Positions 4,290 through 10,097 of a DNA stretch of 10,097 nucleotides are shown piece after piece; position 1 is the stretch's first letter; each line of letters opens with the position of its first letter. The notes under the pieces are model-generated. The model had not been told where the DNA came from. It saw only the letters and a list, made by a program, of their open reading frames with translations, and ran no database searches. Made by a program: the position numbers and the translations under genes. This stretch comes from Lentisphaeria bacterium (GTDB lineage Bacteria > Verrucomicrobiota > Lentisphaeria > Victivallales > UBA1829). Location of the stretch: positions 1-10,097 of the forward strand of contig JAFVRL010000383.1 in assembly GCA_017504325.1 (NCBI GenBank), read 5' to 3'.

Positions 4290-6302
4290 ATGACCGCAAA
4301 AGCAAAAAGAAGAAAACATTTTTCTCAAAAAGGGTACAAATGTGAAAGACCGGTTCTCCGGGGCAGATTCAGCGGAAATATCAACGGGTCCGGTTTCGTG
4401 GCAAGGGAAGACGGGGCATCCGCCGATGTATTCATCCCTGCCGGAAAAACGGCAGATGCCATAACCGGCGATATTGTGGAATTTACACTTCTTCCCGGTG
4501 GTGTCCGCGGGCCTGCCGGTATCATTACTTCCATTATTTCCCGAACGGTCAAAGAGGTCACCGGAATCCTTCTTTCCCAACGTTTCCTTCAGCCTCTGGA
4601 CAGCCGTTTCCCCGGAAAGATCAAACTCAAAGGTGCGTTGAAAGGCGGGAAAAAAGGCGATTGGCTCCGGATCCGGCTTTTACCGGACTCCTGTGATATC
4701 AAAGATGCGGGAAAAAAGAAAAAACGCAGAAAAAATCCCGATGGTACTCCTGCATTTCCGGTGCTTGCCGGGGAGGTCATCTCCCGGATCGGAAAAGCCG
4801 GGGAGGTTGCTGCGGATCTTGCTGCTGTTGCCGCAGAATACGGAATTGCCGAACCCTATTCTGATGCAGAAAATGCTGCTGCAATGCGGATCAGACCCAG
4901 AGATATTTCCCGGAAAGATATGACAAAGTCCTACACTCTCACCATTGATCCCGGGGACGCAAAAGATTTTGATGATGCTCTTTCCATTGATACCGGTAAA
5001 CGCAAGGGGGAGATCCTTCTGGGGGTGCATATTGCAGATGTGGCTTCTTATATCCGGCCGGGATCCCGTTTTGCCAAAAGTGCGGAAAAACGGGGTTTTT
5101 CCTCCTACATGCCCGGTATGTTCCGTCCCATGCTTCCCAAAACTCTGACTGCCAGGATCAGTTTGCAGGAAAATGTGGAAAGCAGAGCGCATACGATCCT
5201 TTTTACCGTACGGAAAGAGGATGGAAAGATCCTTTCCTTCAAAAGATTTCATTCCCTTGTAAAGATCCGGAAAAAACTGGATTATGATACTGTTCAGGAA
5301 TTTCTTGATGATCCGTCAAATGTCCCTTCCGGCTGGAACAGAACTTTGAAACAGAAGATCACCCTTCTTGCAGACCTTGCCTTGAAAATGCGGCAGAGAC
5401 GGAAGGAAGAGGAACTTTTTCTCAATATCGAGACAAAAGAGGTTCGCGCTCTTGTGGATCCGGAAAGTATGACCGTAACAGGTTTGCGTATGGAAAAACA
5501 GCGGGAAGCGGAACTGCTTGTGGAAGAGTTTATGCTTGCGGCAAACAGTGCGGCAGCTTCAGAAATGATTTCCCGGAATATCCCGGCATTATACCGCATC
5601 CATGATGAACCGGCAAGGGAAAAAATCATGGAATTTATGGAAATGGTACATCACAGTTTCAATTTGAGACCCGGTGACCTCACTTTCCGGAAGGATTGCT
5701 GTAAATTTTTTGACACCCTTCCAAAAGATCAGAGAAGAGGGATCATCTTTTCCTCCTTTCTCCGTTCCCTGCCGAGAGCCGCTTACAGGAATACACCCTC
5801 CCTCCATTATGGATTGGGTAAAATGGAATATTGTCACTTTACCAGTCCTATCCGCCGTTATACGGATCTTCTGATCCATCAGCAGTTATGGGCGGCAGAT
5901 GAAGGAAAAACACTTTTTTCAGAAGAGTTTTTCATGGAGGAGGCACAACATTGCACCGCAAAGGAATTTCAGGTGGATGAGGCGTATTTTGCCGCCAATG
6001 ACCGCATGAAACTGCATTATCTTATCAGGCAGGGCGTTCTGGAGGAAGGAACCATGCAAACCTTTGAAGGGATCATTGCCAAAGTTTCCGCCGCCGGAAT
6101 ATTGTGCGATATTCCCGAACTGGGGATCTATGGATTTGTTCCTATGAAATATCTGGAAACAAGGATGCGCTACCGGGCAAGAGAGGGCAGATACCGGGCG
6201 GAAAAGGGCAGAGGCGGCTACAAAACAGGTAATTATATCTATCTTGTTGTGGATCGTATCGACCTTGCCGCCGGGAAAGCCATTTTCCGGGCAGTAAGCT
6301 GA
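4290..6302 (+). CDS. rnr: Ribonuclease R (RNB-family 3'-5' exoribonuclease)
   Basis: RNase R degrades RNA processively from the 3' end, including structured RNA. From the ATG at 4290 the protein has 670 residues. Domain order is an OB/cold-shock region near 20-95, a second one near 95-175 interrupted by a lysine-rich loop (KKKKRRK, about 142-148), the RNB catalytic domain, and a C-terminal S1 domain from about 590 to the end. The catalytic motif DPGDAKDFDDAL (220-231) carries the four aspartates at 220, 226, 228 and 229 with the family spacing 6-2-1. A second signature runs from HYGLGKMEYCHFTSPIRRYTD at 506. The protein is shorter than E. coli RNase R (813 residues) because it lacks the N-terminal helix-turn-helix and long basic tail; the S1 part contains an Arg/Gly-rich stretch (RYRAREGRYRAEKGRGGY). 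A TTG at 4242 would add 16 residues, but ATG 4290 has AGGGA 9 nt upstream and a typical basic start. RNase II is the alternative name. Confidence 0.94.
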   Translation: MTAKAKRRKHFSQKGYKCERPVLRGRFSGNINGSGFVAREDGASADVFIPAGKTADAITGDIVEFTLLPGGVRGPAGIITSIISRTVKEVTGILLSQRFLQPLDSRFPGKIKLKGALKGGKKGDWLRIRLLPDSCDIKDAGKKKKRRKNPDGTPAFPVLAGEVISRIGKAGEVAADLAAVAAEYGIAEPYSDAENAAAMRIRPRDISRKDMTKSYTLTIDPGDAKDFDDALSIDTGKRKGEILLGVHIADVASYIRPGSRFAKSAEKRGFSSYMPGMFRPMLPKTLTARISLQENVESRAHTILFTVRKEDGKILSFKRFHSLVKIRKKLDYDTVQEFLDDPSNVPSGWNRTLKQKITLLADLALKMRQRRKEEELFLNIETKEVRALVDPESMTVTGLRMEKQREAELLVEEFMLAANSAAASEMISRNIPALYRIHDEPAREKIMEFMEMVHHSFNLRPGDLTFRKDCCKFFDTLPKDQRRGIIFSSFLRSLPRAAYRNTPSLHYGLGKMEYCHFTSPIRRYTDLLIHQQLWAADEGKTLFSEEFFMEEAQHCTAKEFQVDEAYFAANDRMKLHYLIRQGVLEEGTMQTFEGIIAKVSAAGILCDIPELGIYGFVPMKYLETRMRYRAREGRYRAEKGRGGYKTGNYIYLVVDRIDLAAGKAIFRAVS

Positions 6303-6321
6303 AAATCAGAAAATTTACCCT

Positions 6322-7128
6322 TCAATCCCGGACATATTTTTCCAGCCATTTTGCTGCAAGAGTACCCCAGGAACAGACAGGGAATCCTTTTTGCAGAAGA
6401 CCGTAACCGTGTCTGCCTTCGGCATAAAGATGCATTTCTGCTTTTACTCCGGCTTTTTTCAGATTCAGGTACCAGTAAAGAGTGTTTTCCACCCCTACAA
6501 AATCATCTTCTGCCTGAAGGAGAAACGCCGGAGGTGTGGAGGAATCGATTTTGAATTCCGGTGCAGGAACTCCTGTATTTACATCCACAAGATAGGCAGG
6601 ATAGATCAGAAGGGAAAAATCCGGTTTGAAGTTTTCCTTATCCATCTCCTCCCCGGTTTCCGGGTAGGGAACAGGGGAAGCAGGAGCGGAGATCGTGGCA
6701 GCAAGATGTCCTCCGGCGGAAAAACCGATCACACCCACTTTTTCCGGATCGATCCCGAATCTTTCCGCATGGAAGCGGATGAAACGCATACTTCTTGCGG
6801 CATCTGCATGGGCTGCCTCCCGCCGTCCGGGACAACGGTATTTCAGAACAAAGGCGGAAAAACCCTGCAAGTTCAGAAAAGAGGCAATATCCAATCCCTC
6901 ATGGCTCCAGGCAAGGTGACTGTAACCGCCGCCGGGAAAGACAAGGACCGCAGGATGGGGTTCTGCTCCTGATGCCGGGAAAAAGTGTAATTCCGGCTCG
7001 GTCACATCGGTAAAACGGTCGATCCCGTCTTTATCCGGATTGTCTTTAAGGTGTTCAATGATATTTTTATCTTCTTCCCGGGTAAAGGGCTTGATTTTAC
7101 CCCATATTTTATGAACAGTGCGTTCCAT
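6322..7128 (-). CDS. Alpha/beta-hydrolase, carbohydrate-esterase-like (BD-FAE/acetyl esterase type)
   Basis: A serine hydrolase of 268 residues from the ATG at 7128. In the family, the oxyanion-hole loop precedes the nucleophile elbow: here PGGGY lies at 65-69 and GFSAGGH at 135-141 with nucleophile Ser137. The acid is Asp208 or Asp209 (QAEDDF) and the base His240 (GRHGYGL). This layout and size match the acetyl-xylan/feruloyl esterase-like and kynurenine-formamidase-like groups; the substrate cannot be read from the sequence. No signal peptide is present, so it is probably cytosolic. ATG 7128 is preferred over the GTG two codons upstream because AAAGGA lies 7 nt before it. The gene converges on rnr with 19 bp between stops and no visible terminator, and diverges from the aldolase operon. 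Confidence 0.88.
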   Translation of the reverse strand: MERTVHKIWGKIKPFTREEDKNIIEHLKDNPDKDGIDRFTDVTEPELHFFPASGAEPHPAVLVFPGGGYSHLAWSHEGLDIASFLNLQGFSAFVLKYRCPGRREAAHADAARSMRFIRFHAERFGIDPEKVGVIGFSAGGHLAATISAPASPVPYPETGEEMDKENFKPDFSLLIYPAYLVDVNTGVPAPEFKIDSSTPPAFLLQAEDDFVGVENTLYWYLNLKKAGVKAEMHLYAEGRHGYGLLQKGFPVCSWGTLAAKWLEKYVRD

Positions 7129-7174
7129 TTTCACATCCTTTCTTTATTGCTCTGTTTTGAAAAAAACTCTACTT

Positions 7175-7203
7175 AACATACTCTTTCAAAAACCCTTTTT
7201 CAA
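7175..7203 (-). promoter_or_regulatory. Promoter candidate for the esterase-like gene
   Basis: On the minus strand, TTGAAA (7203-7198), a 17-bp spacer and TATGTT (7180-7175). Together with the plus-strand promoter at 7212-7240 it makes a compact divergent control region in which the two -35 boxes are only 8 bp apart, so the two transcripts may be co-regulated. Confidence 0.5.
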
Positions 7204-7211
7204 GAGTGGAT

Positions 7212-7240
7212 TTGAAAATATATACGGCAGGTATTATATT
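7212..7240 (+). promoter_or_regulatory. Promoter of the aldolase operon
   Basis: TTGAAA (7212-7217), a 17-bp spacer and TATATT (7235-7240): a close sigma-70 match. Transcription would start near 7247 and give a leader of about 85 nt. The spacer contains ATAC-GGCAG-GTAT, a small inverted repeat that could be an operator half-site pair. Confidence 0.65.
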
Positions 7241-7331
7241 ACAAACAGACTGCAGCTTTCCGTAACGGGAAAAAGTAAGGCAAGTATGGATAAGTACGCA
7301 AAAGAATGAAAATTTATGCAGGACAGCAAGG

Positions 7332-7976
7332 ATGGATCAAATGTTTCTTTATACTGAAGAACGGGAAAAAGTCGCTTCTTTCATGCGGCGTCTTTACAGA
7401 CAGTTCCTTACCACAACTTCCGGCGGAAATATCTCCTGCCGTACCTCCGACGGAAATATCGTCATAACTGCCTCCCAATCCGATAAAGGTGAACAGACAA
7501 AGGAAAATGTGGGGATCGTTACTCCGGACGGGGAAAATCTTACAAAAGAGTTGAAATTAAGTATTGAAACAAGTCTGCATCTTGCCATATATAAAGAAAG
7601 AAAAGATGTTTGTGCCATCGTTCACGCCCATCCCGTCACTGCCACTTTTTTCTGTGCTGCGAAAAACTGTGAACTCAATACCCATCTTACTGCAGAAGCC
7701 TACGCTGTCGCCGGAGATGTGGTAAAGATCCCCTACGCTCTTATGGGAACAAAAGCTCTTGCAGAACTTACCGCCGAAAAAATGCGCTTTTTTGATTGCG
7801 GCTTAATGGAAAATCATGGTGTCATCACAGTGGGGAAAGATCTTCTTTCTGCCTTCGACCGTATGGAACTATTGGAAAATGCGGCAAAACAGACCATTAT
7901 GGCTTATACCATTGGTGCCAACTCACTTTCAAAAGAACAGCTGGATGAACTGGACCGTTACGCGGGAAGGAAATGA
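7332..7976 (+). CDS. Class II aldolase/adducin family protein (fuculose-phosphate-aldolase-like)
   Basis: A 214-residue zinc-dependent aldolase of the FucA/AraD family, which cleaves or epimerises sugar phosphates, in FucA giving dihydroxyacetone phosphate and L-lactaldehyde. The length equals that of E. coli FucA (215). Visible signatures are the phosphate-binding SGGNIS (30-35), the catalytic Glu79 in IETSLHLAIY, zinc ligands His98 and His100 in VHAHP, and His162 in ENHGV; these correspond to Glu73, His92, His94 and His155 of FucA. The substrate is not fixed by these residues; ribulose-, rhamnulose- and methylthioribulose-phosphate enzymes share them. The start may be ATG 7332 or ATG 7341; AGGA at 7320-7323 favours the first, AAGGA at 7328-7332 the second. 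Its stop overlaps the next gene (ATGA at 7973-7976), so translation is coupled to the glycosidase-like protein. Confidence 0.9.
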   Translation: MDQMFLYTEEREKVASFMRRLYRQFLTTTSGGNISCRTSDGNIVITASQSDKGEQTKENVGIVTPDGENLTKELKLSIETSLHLAIYKERKDVCAIVHAHPVTATFFCAAKNCELNTHLTAEAYAVAGDVVKIPYALMGTKALAELTAEKMRFFDCGLMENHGVITVGKDLLSAFDRMELLENAAKQTIMAYTIGANSLSKEQLDELDRYAGRK

Positions 7977-9877
7977 GCGTTATGACGGAAATACTTTCTC
8001 TTTTACTCTCTTCAGAAGAAAACAGGACGCATTTTTTCAAAATAGAAAAATGGGATGAGGAAACAGAAAAAATTCTTACGGACGGTTCTTTAGCTGATCT
8101 TTGCAGAAAAAAATCCCTTACCATTTTTCTGGAAACAGCGGAAAACAATAATGTCCTGCCGGATGCGTGGAGAATCTTTACTGCGGAAAAAATTTCTTCC
8201 CTTCCGGCAGAAACGATCCTTGATCCTTACAAACTTTCCTGTTCTTTCCTGACTCTTCCCGGATGGAAAGTTCTGCTCTATGCCGGTAAAGTTGCCGGAT
8301 ACAATGATCTTTATTTCGGTATGCCGGAAGAAAAAATACCGCTTCTTTTTGAACATCCAAAGTATGAAAAACTGCATATTGCCCTGTTTCCTTTTTCCTC
8401 CTTTGTCACAAGCCGTTTCGCCCCCTATTGCAAATGGAAAGTTCTCTGGGAATATTTTACAGCTCTTTCCGCAGAAGAGCCTGTGATCAAAACAGCTTAT
8501 GATAAAAATTCTCCCCTTCCGCCGGACGCAGAGGAACTCTGCCGGCAGAAAATATATTCCACCATACGCAATATCTTTTTATACAGGGAAAACGGCATTT
8601 TACACGTAGCGGAAGGGTATTCCGGCCAGATCCTTGCCGACGGTACCCAGCCTTACCGGAAAAGGGAAAGAAGCGACTGTGTGATGGAAACTGCCGCCGC
8701 CCTTGCTGTGGATTCCCTTCTCGGCGGAGATCCGGAACATGGAAAAATGGCGCAGGAGATCATCTCCCGGCTCTGCAATGATCCGGACAATACCGCTTTA
8801 TCTCCGGAAGACCCCTGTTACAGTCTTATGCAGTTTTATGAAAATACTCTTACCTACTATACTTCCGGCAACTCCATTGCCGCACTGCTGCTTGCCGTTA
8901 CGCAGAAAGACTCCCGGTATATCCTCCACTCTCTGCGGATGATGTTTGCCATACTGCGGGTCACCGGTACGCAAGGATATGCTCCCCATTACTTCATCGT
9001 ACCGGATTCTTTCAAAGAGCATAACTGGGATCATTTTGCCGGAGAACCTTTCTTCTATCCCTGTCCCCACAGACAGGCCGCTGTATGGAGTATGTTCCTT
9101 GCAGCATGGAAAGTTACAAAATATCCGCCGTTTCTGGAAAAAGCCAAATTGGGGATCCGTAAACTTATGGAAGTATATCCGCAATTAAAATGGATGAACG
9201 ATTATTCCGGCGAACCGGTAAAAATGCTCCGCCCCCTCTCCTTCCTCTACCGGTTGGAGAAAACCCCTGAACATAAAGAATATCTGGAAAGAGTTGCCAC
9301 CCATGTGGAAAGTCTTATGGATGCTTCCGGAGCAGTAAAAGCCTCTCAGGATCATCCCGAAAACGCTCTGTTCCCGCCGCCCCGTTCCAATGAGGAGTAC
9401 GGCACAAGGGAAGCATCTCTCACCCAGACGGAAAAAGATCCCTGCTGCGATCTTCTTTATACCCAGGTCTTTGCCTTTGCGGGACTGCATGAAGCCTATA
9501 TGGCAACCGGAGAGGAAAAATATAAACGCCTTGCCGATAAAGCTGCCTCCTTCCTCATCCGTACCCAGACCGTTTCAGAAAAACATAAAGAACTTTCCGG
9601 TATGTGGATGCGTTCCTTTGATTTTGAAACATGGGAATATTACGGAAGTTCCGCAGACCGGATATGGGGGGCATGGTGCATAGAAAGCGGTTGGGAAAAT
9701 GCTCCCGCAGCTATGATTTTTTCTTTACGGAAAGCCAATAAAGGCTTGTTTGATCTTCTGCCGCCTGATGGAGCGTGGAGCAAATATCTTCCTCAAATTA
9801 CAGAAGAGATGTCAAAAGTCTATCCGGTAAATATGGAAACAGGAAAAAGAGCGGCCGCTCCGGGAGATGACCGATGA
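7973..9877 (+). CDS. Six-hairpin glycosidase-like protein of unknown function
   Basis: A 634-residue protein without a signal peptide. Residues 1-185 form a separate N-terminal region ending in LFPFSSFVTSRFAPYCKWKV (137-156), which looks like the end of a Rossmann-like/glutamine-amidotransferase-type module often seen before such proteins. From about 190 onward the pattern is repeated helix pairs rich in Trp, Tyr and acidic residues, as in (alpha/alpha)6-barrel glycoside hydrolases and related lyases or epimerases. Examples are EGYSGQILADGTQPYRKRER (214-233) then SDCVMETAAALA (234-245), PHYFIVPDSFKEHNWDHFAG (338-357), HEAYMATGEEKYKRLADKAA (505-524), and SSADRIWGAWCIESGWEN (559-576). Acidic candidates are Asp235 and Glu239. 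The C-terminus (610-634) looks disordered. Gene coupling by ATGA to the aldolase upstream and a membrane protein downstream suggests a shared sugar-related task. Catalytic activity is inference. Confidence 0.8.
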   Translation: MSVMTEILSLLLSSEENRTHFFKIEKWDEETEKILTDGSLADLCRKKSLTIFLETAENNNVLPDAWRIFTAEKISSLPAETILDPYKLSCSFLTLPGWKVLLYAGKVAGYNDLYFGMPEEKIPLLFEHPKYEKLHIALFPFSSFVTSRFAPYCKWKVLWEYFTALSAEEPVIKTAYDKNSPLPPDAEELCRQKIYSTIRNIFLYRENGILHVAEGYSGQILADGTQPYRKRERSDCVMETAAALAVDSLLGGDPEHGKMAQEIISRLCNDPDNTALSPEDPCYSLMQFYENTLTYYTSGNSIAALLLAVTQKDSRYILHSLRMMFAILRVTGTQGYAPHYFIVPDSFKEHNWDHFAGEPFFYPCPHRQAAVWSMFLAAWKVTKYPPFLEKAKLGIRKLMEVYPQLKWMNDYSGEPVKMLRPLSFLYRLEKTPEHKEYLERVATHVESLMDASGAVKASQDHPENALFPPPRSNEEYGTREASLTQTEKDPCCDLLYTQVFAFAGLHEAYMATGEEKYKRLADKAASFLIRTQTVSEKHKELSGMWMRSFDFETWEYYGSSADRIWGAWCIESGWENAPAAMIFSLRKANKGLFDLLPPDGAWSKYLPQITEEMSKVYPVNMETGKRAAAPGDDR

Positions 9878-10097
9878 TTCTTGCCCCTGCAGTTATTTTT
9901 CTTTTTCTGCCCTGCATTTTCTGGATCAGTGCAGACAGAATGGAAACATTTCCCGCCGGAAAGATTTTACGCAGTATCTCTTTTCTTTTCATCACCCTTC
10001 TGGAAACTGCCGGAGGGGTCCTTCTATATTTTGTGAGTTTCCTGCAGGATAATTATGATTACAGTAAACGGGTGCATGATATTCTGAAAATATGGGA
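9874..10097 (+). CDS. Small membrane protein, third gene of the aldolase operon (3' end outside window)
   Basis: The ATG at 9874 overlaps the preceding stop as ATGA, and the frame is open for 74 complete codons to the right edge. Residues 2-19 (starting MILAPAVIFLFLPCIFWIS) and about 34-57 (ISFLFITLLETAGGVLLYF) are two hydrophobic stretches that look like membrane helices, joined by a short loop with basic and acidic residues. The part after residue 58 is polar. I do not recognise the family. Its translational coupling to the glycosidase-like gene is the main support that the gene is real. Confidence 0.7.
   Translation, partial: MILAPAVIFLFLPCIFWISADRMETFPAGKILRSISFLFITLLETAGGVLLYFVSFLQDNYDYSKRVHDILKIW

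Noticed and set aside
6303..6321. Bidirectional terminator between rnr and the hydrolase gene
   Set aside because: Only 19 bp lie between the stops and no stem can be drawn.
6391..6972. 193-residue plus-strand ORF opposite the hydrolase gene
   Set aside because: Antisense shadow of a gene whose catalytic motifs are all in order; the ORF has no recognisable domain.

Overview
The window looks like a chromosomal segment from a bacterium with moderate G+C. My best guess is a Lentisphaerota (Victivallales-like) or related PVC-group gut or animal-associated organism. This rests on protein flavour (a cytosolic Asp-box sialidase-like protein, a six-hairpin-type protein of unassigned function, a Mu-type phage protease remnant, a GIY-YIG nuclease embedded in repeats), not on any search, so it is tentative. 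Several genes share a sigma-70-like promoter style, TTGAAA with a 16-17 bp spacer and TATATT or a near variant.

Layout. (1) 1-1565, minus strand: the start of a membrane-anchored protein that runs off the left edge, and upstream of it a 330-residue sialidase/BNR-repeat protein with its own promoter candidates. (2) About 1590-3090 is an accessory patch between the sialidase and a tRNA-Ala(GGC) gene. It holds a truncated phage-type protease, a structured palindromic element, a short unidentified ORF, a G-run hairpin, an 82-residue GIY-YIG nuclease, two perfect 85-bp direct repeats and a divergent 31-bp repeat that precedes both the nuclease and the phage protease. The patch abuts the tRNA terminator. 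(3) 3092-6302 is housekeeping: tRNA-Ala and panB on the minus strand, and divergently a ribonuclease R gene. The panB-rnr intergenic region carries direct and inverted repeats in what is probably the rnr leader. (4) 6322-7128, minus strand: an alpha/beta-hydrolase (esterase-like), convergent with rnr. (5) 7332-10097, plus strand: an operon joined by two ATGA overlaps. It encodes a class II aldolase, a 634-residue protein resembling alpha-barrel glycosidases, and a membrane protein cut by the right edge.

How the genes work together. panB supplies ketopantoate for CoA synthesis; rnr degrades structured RNA; the tRNA reads GCC/GCU alanine codons. The sialidase-like protein, the esterase-like hydrolase and the aldolase operon fit a sugar-degrading lifestyle, although none carries an obvious secretion signal. 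The most unusual part is the tRNA-adjacent patch, where a stand-alone GIY-YIG nuclease sits among repeats in a way that resembles REP/transposase (RAYT) partnerships.
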